Assembly: GCA_013362295.1 (NCBI GenBank)
Contig: JABFWJ010000452.1
Span: 1 to 7,148 of the forward strand
Source: Thermoleophilia bacterium
GTDB taxonomy: Bacteria > Actinomycetota > Thermoleophilia > Gaiellales > Gaiellaceae
Direction: 5' to 3'
Length of the DNA: 7,148 bases
Shown here piece by piece: positions 1-5,774 of this stretch. The first letter of the stretch is position 1, and each line of letters starts with the position of its first letter. A model generated the notes under the pieces. The model saw nothing but the letters and a program-made list of their open reading frames with translations. It was not told where the DNA came from and did no database searches. The translations under genes and the position numbers were made by a program.

Positions 1-1
1 C

Positions 2-277
2 ACCCTCATGCAGAACGGCAGCGAAGTCGAGATCGACTCGCGTTCGTCGGATGCGATCGCGGTGGCAGTGCGTGCCCAGGCGCCGATCTACGCAGCGGAC
101 GAGGTGATCGAGGAGTCGGCGATCGAGATGGAAGGCGACGAGGTGAACGAGGAGGAGATCGTCGACCAGTTCAAGCGGTTCCTCGACGAGGTCTCCGCCG
201 AGGACTTCGTCGAGGCCGAGGTCGAAGGCGACGTCGAGGATGCCGCCGCCGAGGAGGAAGAGGAAGAGGACCGCTAG
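2..277 (+). CDS. Bifunctional nuclease family (BFN/DUF151) protein, C-terminal part, cut by the window edge
   Basis: Only the last 91 codons are present; the frame is open to the left edge, so the ATG at 8 is very unlikely to be the true start. The visible part begins with the hallmark of the BFN domain, an EIDSRSSDAIAVAVR stretch followed by APIYAADEVIEE, which is the C-terminal end of the domain in this family. After it comes an acidic tail: a short segment resembling EEIVDQFKRFLDEVSAEDF, common at the end of bacterial members, then a run of Glu/Asp/Ala ending in EEEEEEDR. Plant relatives have been reported to have RNase and DNase activity; the role of bacterial members is poorly defined, so nuclease activity here is family inference only. 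The gene ends at TAG 275-277, 12 nt from the convergent chorismate mutase stop, and I see no hairpin terminator in the gap. Confidence 0.85.
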   Translation, partial: TLMQNGSEVEIDSRSSDAIAVAVRAQAPIYAADEVIEESAIEMEGDEVNEEEIVDQFKRFLDEVSAEDFVEAEVEGDVEDAAAEEEEEEDR

Positions 278-289
278 CCGTGTCTCGAA

Positions 290-556
290 CTACCCGAGCT
301 CGCGCTTGGTGAGCGCGAGCAGCTCGGCGTAGAGGGCGCGCAGTCCCTCGTCGGACAGCGGGCCGCGGTTCGCCTCCGACTGGTGGGCGAACATCCACCG
401 CTCGCGCTCGGGATCGACGAACGCGATCCCGTGCTCGTGCTTGTGCCGCTTGATCTGCGCGACGAGCTCGAGTCGGCGGTTGAACGCCTCGATGATCGAG
501 CTGTCGACCGCGGAGACCTGCTCGCGCAGCTGTTCGAGTTCGGGGTCGGCGCTCAT
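290..556 (-). CDS. Chorismate mutase, AroQ type (monofunctional, 88 aa)
   Basis: Small all-helical protein of the AroQ class, which converts chorismate to prephenate for phenylalanine and tyrosine synthesis in the cytoplasm. It aligns almost without gaps to the E. coli chorismate mutase domain as I remember it. R11 (in LREQVS), R28 (in NRRLEL), K39 (in KRHKHE), D48, R51 and E52 (in VDPERE) all sit at the catalytic or substrate-binding positions. The C-terminal helix (LYAELLALTKREL) differs: the position of E. coli S84 is T83, and that of Q88 appears to be L87. Length is normal for a stand-alone enzyme; no prephenate dehydratase or dehydrogenase domain is attached. ATG at 556 lies 9 nt downstream of the CPBP protease stop on the same strand, with no strong ribosome-binding site, so it is probably co-transcribed and translationally linked. 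Related AroQ-fold proteins can be pericyclases with other substrates; chorismate is the most likely one here. Confidence 0.85.
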   Translation of the reverse strand: MSADPELEQLREQVSAVDSSIIEAFNRRLELVAQIKRHKHEHGIAFVDPERERWMFAHQSEANRGPLSDEGLRALYAELLALTKRELG

Positions 557-565
557 CGCGGCAGC

Positions 566-1249
566 CTAACCGTGCACCGTCACGGCGGCGACGAGCGCGA
601 TCAGGTTGAACGCGGAGTGCAGTGCCATGCCGGGATAGACGCTGCCGGTCTGCTCGCGGAGCCAGCCGAGGACGCAGCCGAAGACGACGATGATCGGCAG
701 CGCCAGCAAGAGGCCGTGCGACAGTCCGAACAGGACGCCCGTGCCGACGATCGCGAACCACGCGCCCCACGGCCGCAGGAGATAGAAGCCAAGCCCGCGG
801 AAGGTCGTCTCCTCGACGAACGGGACGACGGTGCAGACGATCACGCCGTTCACGACGTACGCGAACGCGTGACTCGGCTGCCAGGACGTCGGAGTGAGGC
901 CCTGCTCGTTCCCCGGGTCCGCGATCGCGATGTAGGCGAGCTCGAAGGCCTGGATGAGGAAGAAGCCGGCAACCGTCAGCCCGATCGCGAGCGCCTTGCG
1001 TGCGGGAAGGCGCAGGCCGAGGCGCTCGACGCTGAACCCGGCGATCGCGAGCACGACCAGGAGGAAGACCGCTTCCTGGATCAGCGAGCCGAGGGCGAAC
1101 GACCAGGTGTAGAGCGGGTCGTCCTCCGCGCCGCCGGCGGCCCGGCCCGCGTACTGCACCGTGATGAAGAACGCAATCAGCGCGAGCCAGAGCGCAAGCC
1201 GCGTTCGTTCGTCCCTACGATGCGGCTCGATGGCCGAGCGGTCGTTCAC
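566..1249 (-). CDS. CPBP-family intramembrane metalloprotease (Rce1/Abi-like), 227 aa
   Basis: Polytopic membrane protein with the three motifs of the CPBP (CAAX protease and bacteriocin-processing) family: E146-E147-T-T-F-R151-G, then F174-G-L-S-H178, then H211-S-A-F-N215 near the C-terminus. The two Glu and the His residues are the expected metal and catalytic ligands. Hydrophobic segments are visible at about residues 18-36, 52-72, 90-110, 128-146 and onward, giving a multi-pass protein of usual length. Bacterial members cleave peptides or act in bacteriocin immunity, but the substrate here is unknown. I chose GTG at 1249: the frame stays open further upstream, but that stretch reads antisense to the DUF2203 gene and looks like low-complexity shadow, while no ATG/GTG/TTG exists between 1249 and the first membrane helix. 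This start overlaps the 5' end of the divergent DUF2203 gene by 20 bp. It is followed 9 nt later by the chorismate mutase gene. Confidence 0.85.
   Translation of the reverse strand: MNDRSAIEPHRRDERTRLALWLALIAFFITVQYAGRAAGGAEDDPLYTWSFALGSLIQEAVFLLVVLAIAGFSVERLGLRLPARKALAIGLTVAGFFLIQAFELAYIAIADPGNEQGLTPTSWQPSHAFAYVVNGVIVCTVVPFVEETTFRGLGFYLLRPWGAWFAIVGTGVLFGLSHGLLLALPIIVVFGCVLGWLREQTGSVYPGMALHSAFNLIALVAAVTVHG
1216..1221 (+). promoter_or_regulatory. Candidate -10 element (TACGAT) for a leaderless DUF2203-mscS-PBP transcript
   Basis: TACGAT fits TANNNT and ends 8 nt before the ATG at 1230, so transcription would begin at or within a base or two of the start codon. There is no ribosome-binding site upstream of this ATG. 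The element lies inside the divergent CPBP protease gene, over His, Arg and Arg codons (CAT, CGT, AGG) that depart from the G/C-ending, AGG-avoiding usage around it. No convincing -35 box is visible. Confidence 0.45.
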
Positions 1250-1640
1250 TCCGGACGAGGCTAACAACGCCCTCAGCGAGGTGCGGAGCGTCGCCGAGCG
1301 CCTGGTGGCGGTGCGGACGCGCATGCGCGAGCTGGAGCGCGACCAGGGCCAGCTCGTCACGGCGATCGGAGGGAACGGGGGCGGGTACGCCGCCAGCGAC
1401 CTGAACGCCGCGCAGTCCGAGCTCGCCTCGCTCGCGGACGCCGCCCTCGCCTGCGTCGAGCGCCTCGAGGAGCTCGGTGTCGTCGTCAAGGACCTCGACC
1501 TCGGCTTGCTCGACTTCCCCTCGGAGCGCGACGGGGAAGAGGTGTTGCTCTGCTGGCACGTCGGGGAAGATTCCGTCGCGTTCTGGCACGGCCTCGAGGA
1601 GGGCTACGCCGGGCGGAAACCGATCGACTGGAGCGAATAA
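1230..1640 (+). CDS. DUF2203 domain-containing protein, 136 aa
   Basis: Recognised as DUF2203 from the start-proximal FTPDEANNAL (residues 6-15), followed by a long charged helical region (about 17-82, likely coiled-coil, broken by a Gly-rich loop near 47-53). The conserved C-terminal half has ELGVVVKDLDLGLLDFP (81-97), LLCWHVGEDSVAFWH (106-120) and GYAGRKPI (125-132). The family has no established biochemical function to my knowledge. There is no signal peptide or membrane segment, so it is probably cytoplasmic. ATG 1230 is chosen because family members begin a few residues before the F-T-x-x-E-A motif; longer versions reaching 1161 would add unrelated sequence antisense to the CPBP gene. 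It is the first gene of the rightward run, 6 nt upstream of the MscS gene. The 5' end overlaps the divergent CPBP gene by 20 bp. Confidence 0.85.
   Translation: MAERSFTPDEANNALSEVRSVAERLVAVRTRMRELERDQGQLVTAIGGNGGGYAASDLNAAQSELASLADAALACVERLEELGVVVKDLDLGLLDFPSERDGEEVLLCWHVGEDSVAFWHGLEEGYAGRKPIDWSE
1258..1263 (-). promoter_or_regulatory. Candidate -10 element (TAGCCT) for a leaderless CPBP protease transcript
   Basis: On the minus strand TAGCCT fits the TANNNT -10 consensus and ends 8 nt before the GTG at 1249, the spacing expected if transcription starts at or next to the start codon. No Shine-Dalgarno sequence is present, which agrees with a leaderless mRNA. The element lies inside the DUF2203 coding sequence, where it uses a GCT Ala codon that is uncommon in this GC-rich gene. 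No clear -35 box is seen. Confidence 0.45.
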
Positions 1641-1646
1641 CACGGG

Positions 1647-2363
1647 ATGTCGCAGTTCTGGCAGCGGGTCCTGATCGCAGCTGGGGTGATCGTGACGGCG
1701 TCGCTCGTCGCGAAGCTCGTGGACTGGCGCATGGCGCGGCATGACCTCGATCCCAGCTCGGCGACGCGCTATCGCGTCCTGCGGCAGTCGATCTTCACCG
1801 CGATCGTCTTCGTCGGCGTCGTGTCGGCCCTGCTCGTGATCCCACCCGTGCGCGCGCTCGCCGGCGGCGTCCTCGCGTCGTCCGCCGTCGTCGGGCTCGT
1901 GATCGGCTTCGCGAGCCAGCGCACGATCGGCAACGTCGTGGCGGGCATCCTGATCGCGATCACCCAGCCGCTGCGGCTCGGCGACCGGGTGACCGTCGAG
2001 AGCACCGAGGGCATCGTCGAGGAGATCGGGCTGACCTACACCTGGATCCGCACCCGCGACAACGACCGGCTGGTCGTCCCGAACGAGAAGCTCGCCTCGG
2101 ACAGCATTCGGAACTCGACGATCCGCAGCGAAGAGAGCCTCGCCGAGGTCACAATCCAGGTGCCCGCGGGCGCCGACCTGCGGGCCGTGGTGAACTCCCT
2201 GGAGACCGATGGCGAAGAGGTGTACGTGACCGACCTGGCGGACAAAGCGACGATCGTGGTGCGCAAGCGGGTGCCCCTGAACCAGGACGTCGAGCGCGCC
2301 GAGAGCGAGCTGCGGCTGACGATCGCCGAGCGGCTCAGACACGCGGAGGTGACGGCCCCGTGA
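1647..2363 (+). CDS. Small-conductance mechanosensitive channel, MscS family, 238 aa
   Basis: Compact MscS-type channel that would open under membrane tension to release solutes during osmotic downshock. Three hydrophobic segments are visible: about residues 6-24, 48-66 and the pore-lining region 72-108. The last carries the Gly/Ala-rich packing pattern (VVGLVIGFASQRTIGNVVAGILI), with Q91, N96 and G100 matching the MscS TM3 pattern. It is followed by the beta-domain signature PLRLGDRVTV (108-117), GIVEEIGLTYTWIRTRDN (122-139) and the conserved VPNEKL (144-149). The cytoplasmic C-terminal alpha/beta domain (about 165-234) is present. At 238 aa it is somewhat shorter than E. coli MscS (286 aa). 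Only a weak ribosome-binding site precedes ATG 1647, which is 6 nt after the DUF2203 stop. Its last bases contain the ribosome-binding site and start of the downstream PBP gene (4-nt GTGA overlap), implying coupled expression. Confidence 0.9.
   Translation: MSQFWQRVLIAAGVIVTASLVAKLVDWRMARHDLDPSSATRYRVLRQSIFTAIVFVGVVSALLVIPPVRALAGGVLASSAVVGLVIGFASQRTIGNVVAGILIAITQPLRLGDRVTVESTEGIVEEIGLTYTWIRTRDNDRLVVPNEKLASDSIRNSTIRSEESLAEVTIQVPAGADLRAVVNSLETDGEEVYVTDLADKATIVVRKRVPLNQDVERAESELRLTIAERLRHAEVTAP
2345..2350 (+). promoter_or_regulatory. Ribosome-binding site (GGAGGT) for the PBP gene
   Basis: A full GGAGGT sits 9 nt before GTG 2360, inside the last codons of the MscS gene. It is the strongest Shine-Dalgarno sequence I noticed in the window and supports GTG 2360 as the PBP start in preference to later in-frame codons. 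Confidence 0.75.
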
Positions 2364-4612
2364 GCCCCCGCCGCCGCCGTCGCCCCGACGACCTCGACTT
2401 CATCCTCGCACACCGCGGCCGCAAGCGGAAGCGGACGGGCCGCGTCCAGCGCCGCCGGCGGGCCGGCGTCATCGCCGCGGTCTTCGCGATCACGGTGCTG
2501 ATCGTCGTCGTCACGGTCGGCTTCGGCGCCGGGGCTGCGCTCTCCACGAGCTGCGACCTGAATTCGCTGCGTCCTGTCGAGATCGGCCAGAACTCTTTCG
2601 TCTTCGCCGACGACGGCTCGCTTCTCGGCTCGATTCCGGCCGAGCGCAACCGCGAGCCCGTCGCGACGAGCAGGATGTCGAAGTGGCTCCCGCGCGCGAC
2701 GGTCGCGATCGAGGACCGCCGCTTCTGGCAGCACGGGGGCGTCGACTACGTCGGCATCGCCCGCGCGGCGTGGAAGGACGTCACCGCCGGCAAGGTCGTC
2801 CAGGGCGGCTCGACGATCACGCAGCAGCTCGTGCGCAACCTGTACATCGGCCAGGAGAAGACCTTCAACCGCAAGGTGAAGGAAGCGTGTCTTGCGATCA
2901 AGCTCTCGCGCAGAAAGTCGAAGGCCTGGATCCTCAACACGTATCTCAACAGCGTCTACTACGGCAATCACGCGTACGGGGTCGAGGCGGCGGCGCAGAC
3001 GTACTTCTCCAAGCACGCGAGGCAGTTGACCCTGCTGCAGGCGGCGCTCCTCGCCGGCCTGCCCCAGGCGCCGTCGGACTACGACCCCTACCACAATCCG
3101 CAGGCCGCCCTCGACCGGCGCGACGAGGTGCTGCGCGCGATGCTCGCGAACGGCGCGATCACGTTTGCGCAGTACCAGCACGCGATCCGGTCGAACGCGC
3201 TCGACCTCCGGCCCGGCCGGATCTACACGCGCATCAAGCAGCCGTACTTCTTCTCCTACGTGATCGACGCGCTCGACAAGCAGTACGGGTCGAACACGGT
3301 GCGGCAGGGCGGATTGAAGGTCTACACGACGATCGATCCGCGGCTGCAGCGCCTCGCAATCAAGGCGATCAACGAGATCCTCCCGTACAAGGAGGACCCC
3401 GCCTCCGCGATCGTCTCGGTCGAGCCGGGCACCGGCGCGATCCGCGCGATGACGGCGGTCGTGCGCAAGTCCGGCAACCAGTTCAACCTCGTCGCGCAGT
3501 CGGCGCGTCAGGCCGGATCGACGTTCAAGACGTTCGTGCTCGCCTCGGCGATCGAGCAAGGCATCGACCCCGACTCGACGTACTACACCTCCGCACCGTT
3601 CACGTGCTCGGTCGGCCCGTGGTGCCAGACGCCGTGGCAGGTGCACACCTACGACAACTCTTATCGCGGCTCGATGTCCGTCACGCACGGCACGCTCGCC
3701 TCCGACAACACGATCTTCGCGCAGCTGACGCTCGACGTCGGCCCGCGGTACGTCTGGCAGATGGCCCACCGGCTCGGCGTGCACCTGTCGCCCGACAAGC
3801 CGGTCGCGTCGATCGGTCTCGGCTCGCTCGCCGTCTCGCCGCTCGACATGGCGGCGGCGTACGCGACCTTCCCTGCGATGGGCATCTACGCCAAGCCGAT
3901 GGCGATCACGAAGGTCGTGCTCCCCGGCGGCCACGTGGACAAGGACTCCGGCTGGGGCAAGCCACAGACGAAGCGCGCGCTTTCGGAGGGAGTTGCGTGG
4001 AAGGTGACCGACGTCCTTCGGCAGAACGCCCTCTACGGAACCGGTACCGGGTCGGGCGACGGCATCCACGTCAACGCCGGCAAGACGGGGACGACCGAAA
4101 ACCATGCCGATGCGTGGTTCGACGGCTACACCCGCCAGCTCTGCACGGTCGTGTGGATGGGCTACCCGAAGGGCGAGATCCCGATGCTGAGCGTGCACGG
4201 CCTGACCGTCGCCGGCGCGACCTTCCCGGTGCCGATCTGGCACGCGTACATGGCGGCGGCGCTCTGGCACCACAAGGTGCTCGGCTTCGAGCTCCCGAGC
4301 AAGTATCCGGTCTACCACGCGATCACCCGCGGGAACTACGGGAGCCTCGGCTACGTGGCACCGGCCTACACGACGCCGTCGTACACGCCGCCGGCCGCGA
4401 CGACGACGGCGGTCACGACCCAGGCCGCCCCCGCCGCTCCGCCGGCGCCGGCGCCGACTGCGGCCGCCCCGGCGAAGCCGAAGCCCGCTCCCCCGCCGGT
4501 GCACACGACACCACCGCCTGCGCCGCCACCGGCGCCTCCGCCGACGCCCCCGGAGCCGCCGCCGACGACGACGACCGAGCCGCCGACGCCGAACCCTGAT
4601 CAGACGCCGTAG
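2360..4612 (+). CDS. Bifunctional class A penicillin-binding protein (glycosyltransferase/transpeptidase), 750 aa
   Basis: Peptidoglycan synthase that polymerises lipid II and cross-links stem peptides outside the membrane. A short, very basic cytoplasmic N-terminus (RRRRR at 4-8, more Arg/Lys to 34) leads into one membrane anchor at about 36-60. The GT51 domain follows: E118-D-R-R-F-W-Q-H-G-G-V-D with catalytic E118, then QGGSTITQQLVRNL (148-161), a KEACLAIKLSR segment (174-184) and LNTYLNSVYYGNHAYG (192-207). The transpeptidase domain has S387-T-F-K390 (nucleophile Ser), S448-D-N450 and K575-T-G577-T-T, so all three catalytic motifs are intact. Two Cys (416, 422) lie between the first two motifs and could form a disulfide. 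From about 665 on, the protein is a Thr/Pro/Ala-rich tail of roughly 85 residues, probably extended through the wall; no PASTA domain is seen. GTG 2360 overlaps the MscS stop by 4 nt and has a good ribosome-binding site. Confidence 0.95.
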   Translation: MSPRRRRRPDDLDFILAHRGRKRKRTGRVQRRRRAGVIAAVFAITVLIVVVTVGFGAGAALSTSCDLNSLRPVEIGQNSFVFADDGSLLGSIPAERNREPVATSRMSKWLPRATVAIEDRRFWQHGGVDYVGIARAAWKDVTAGKVVQGGSTITQQLVRNLYIGQEKTFNRKVKEACLAIKLSRRKSKAWILNTYLNSVYYGNHAYGVEAAAQTYFSKHARQLTLLQAALLAGLPQAPSDYDPYHNPQAALDRRDEVLRAMLANGAITFAQYQHAIRSNALDLRPGRIYTRIKQPYFFSYVIDALDKQYGSNTVRQGGLKVYTTIDPRLQRLAIKAINEILPYKEDPASAIVSVEPGTGAIRAMTAVVRKSGNQFNLVAQSARQAGSTFKTFVLASAIEQGIDPDSTYYTSAPFTCSVGPWCQTPWQVHTYDNSYRGSMSVTHGTLASDNTIFAQLTLDVGPRYVWQMAHRLGVHLSPDKPVASIGLGSLAVSPLDMAAAYATFPAMGIYAKPMAITKVVLPGGHVDKDSGWGKPQTKRALSEGVAWKVTDVLRQNALYGTGTGSGDGIHVNAGKTGTTENHADAWFDGYTRQLCTVVWMGYPKGEIPMLSVHGLTVAGATFPVPIWHAYMAAALWHHKVLGFELPSKYPVYHAITRGNYGSLGYVAPAYTTPSYTPPAATTTAVTTQAAPAAPPAPAPTAAAPAKPKPAPPPVHTTPPPAPPPAPPPTPPEPPPTTTTEPPTPNPDQTP
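4370..4609 (+). repeat. Low-complexity Pro/Thr/Ala-coding tract at the PBP 3' end
   Basis: About 240 bp of CCG/GCC/ACG-rich degenerate triplets encode the tail of the PBP (residues about 671-750): TTTAVTT, PAAPPAPAPT, then PPPAPPPAPPPTPPEPPP and a TTTTE block. Short CCGCCG- and GACGAC-like units recur without one fixed period, so this is a slippage-prone tract and not a true array. Length variation between strains is likely. Confidence 0.6.
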
Positions 4613-4808
4613 CTGCGCGCCGATCAGTTCTGCGCCGATCGCCGGGGCGGCGGCGCTCGCGCTGCTCGTCGCGTGCCTCGTCGTCGCGTGGCTGCCGGAC
4701 GCGCCGCTCGAGCCGGTCGACGGTGGGCGTCTGCACGGGAGCGGCGGGCTCGGTCTGCTCTTCGTCGTCCTCCTTGCGGCGGCGTTCGCCGCGTACGCCT
4801 TCGGGCTG
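4613..4808 (+). other. Coding-like extension of the mannosyltransferase gene without a canonical start codon
   Basis: In the frame of the downstream gene this 196-bp stretch is fully open and reads like real membrane-protein sequence, with heavily G/C third positions. One hydrophobic helix (AGAAALALLVACLVVAWL) is followed by a loop with PDAPLEP, then a second helix (GLGLLFVVLLAAAFAAYAFGL) running straight into the annotated GTG 4809. Reading every in-frame codon from 4500 to 4808 I find no ATG, GTG or TTG. The nearest non-standard possibilities are CTG 4596, which would give Met-Ile-Arg-Arg-Arg before the first helix and a 392-aa protein overlapping the PBP end by 17 bp, or ATC 4623. A small indel in the sequence is another explanation. 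I infer that the true protein includes most of this region. Confidence 0.6.
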
Positions 4809-5774
4809 GTGCTCGTTCGCCGCGGGGGATCATTCGCCGTCGTGTTCGCGCTCGCGTGCGCGATCCAGTGCGCGCCGCTCGCTGCGCCGCTCTTGATCTC
4901 GACGGATGCGTGGACGTACTGGAGCTACGCGCGCCTGCACGATCCGTACACGCAGACGCCGTCGGAGGATCCCGTGTCCGCGCCGCATGCGGGTGCGGCC
5001 TATCTCCACGAGACGTCCGTGTACGGGCCGGCGTTCTCGCTGGTCTCGAAGCCCGTTGCGCTGACGGCGTCGGCCGATGCGGCGGCCTGGGCGTTCAAGG
5101 CGGCCGCGGCGCTCTGCGTCCTGGCCGCGACCTGGCTCGTCGCCCGGAGGCGCGCCTTCCCGGCAGCGCTCGTCGGCTGGAATCCGGTCGTCGCGGTGCA
5201 CTTCGCCGGCGGCGGGCACAACGACGCGCTGATGGCGGCCTTCGTGGCGGCGGCGTTGGCACTCGGCGACCGCGGCCGCCCGCGCTGGGCCGGCGCATCG
5301 TGGTCACTTGCCGTGCTCGTGAAGTGGGTCCCGCTCGTGCTCCTGCCCCTGCGCGCACTGGAAGCACGGGCGACGGGCAGGCGAATCGACCACACCGGCT
5401 TCGCGCTCACGACGCTGCTGACGCTTGCGCTCGCGACGGCGCTGTGGCGCCTGCACTGGGTCGGCGCGCTCCTCCCACTCGCGCGTGACGCGGCCCGCGA
5501 GACGTCGTATGCGCTGCCGCGTCGCACCGGGTTGCCCTGGTGGGTCTTCGCGGCTGCATATGCGCTCGCCTACGCGTGGCTCCTGCGGTCGGCGGCGCGC
5601 GGGCGTGCGCGGCTCGCGCTCGCGTTCGCGCTCCTGCTGCCGGCGCTGCCGTACCTGATCGCGTGGTACGTCCTCTGGCCGCTGACGCTGGCCGCCTACG
5701 ACGAGGACGACGCGGCGATCGTGCTCACGCTCGTGCTCTGCGCCTACCTACTCCCGCAACGCATCCCCGTGTAG
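4809..5774 (+). CDS. MptB-like polytopic GT-C mannosyltransferase (polyprenyl-phosphate-sugar dependent)
   Basis: Multi-pass membrane glycosyltransferase of the GT-C type, expected to move a sugar (mannose in characterised mycobacterial relatives) from a polyprenyl-phosphate donor to an envelope glycan on the outer membrane face. From GTG 4809 there is a helix at 8-29, then STDAWTYWSYARLHDPY (31-47) with D33 as the likely catalytic acid of the first outer loop. Next comes a family-like SVYGPAFSL (70-78), then WNPVVAVHFAGGGHNDALM (124-142), whose GGGHNDAL is typical of MptB-like proteins. The sequence VLVKWVPLVLLPL (169-181) and further helices to about 316 follow, including LIAWYVLWPLTL (283-294). 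The 321-aa product is shorter than relatives, and the missing N-terminal helices are encoded just upstream in the same frame, so GTG 4809 is only the first canonical codon. Donor and acceptor cannot be read from sequence. It follows the PBP gene and converges on a second glycosyltransferase gene. Confidence 0.8.
   Translation: MLVRRGGSFAVVFALACAIQCAPLAAPLLISTDAWTYWSYARLHDPYTQTPSEDPVSAPHAGAAYLHETSVYGPAFSLVSKPVALTASADAAAWAFKAAAALCVLAATWLVARRRAFPAALVGWNPVVAVHFAGGGHNDALMAAFVAAALALGDRGRPRWAGASWSLAVLVKWVPLVLLPLRALEARATGRRIDHTGFALTTLLTLALATALWRLHWVGALLPLARDAARETSYALPRRTGLPWWVFAAAYALAYAWLLRSAARGRARLALAFALLLPALPYLIAWYVLWPLTLAAYDEDDAAIVLTLVLCAYLLPQRIPV

Noticed and set aside
278..289. Possible terminator between the convergent nuclease-family and chorismate mutase genes
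   Set aside because: Only 12 nt separate the stops, with no inverted repeat or T-run.
383..1264. Plus-strand open frame of 293 codons across the chorismate mutase and CPBP genes
   Set aside because: Highly charged, low-complexity translation. The minus strand encodes two clear families with intact motifs over the same bases.
1250..1489. N-terminal extension of the CPBP protease back to an ATG at 1489
   Set aside because: The added 80 residues are Ser/Arg/Ala-rich antisense of the DUF2203 gene and have no counterpart in CPBP proteins.
4041..4050. Perfect 10-bp palindrome CCGGTACCGG
   Set aside because: It lies in the PBP coding region over Gly-Thr codons preceding the KTG motif, is not repeated elsewhere that I can see, and is easily explained by codon choice.
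2036..4504. Very long open frame on the minus strand (822 codons) antisense to the MscS and PBP genes
   Set aside because: The product is Arg/Asp/Val-rich without domains or hydrophobic pattern, as expected from the complement of high-GC3 codons. The plus-strand PBP carries every catalytic motif.
2683..4599. Long plus-strand open frame (638 codons) inside the PBP gene in another frame
   Set aside because: Arg-rich shadow of the real gene with no recognisable domain.
4673..5488. Plus-strand open frame of 271 codons starting at GTG 4673, which might have supplied a start for the mannosyltransferase
   Set aside because: It is in a different frame from the membrane protein and translates to Arg-rich sequence without helices.
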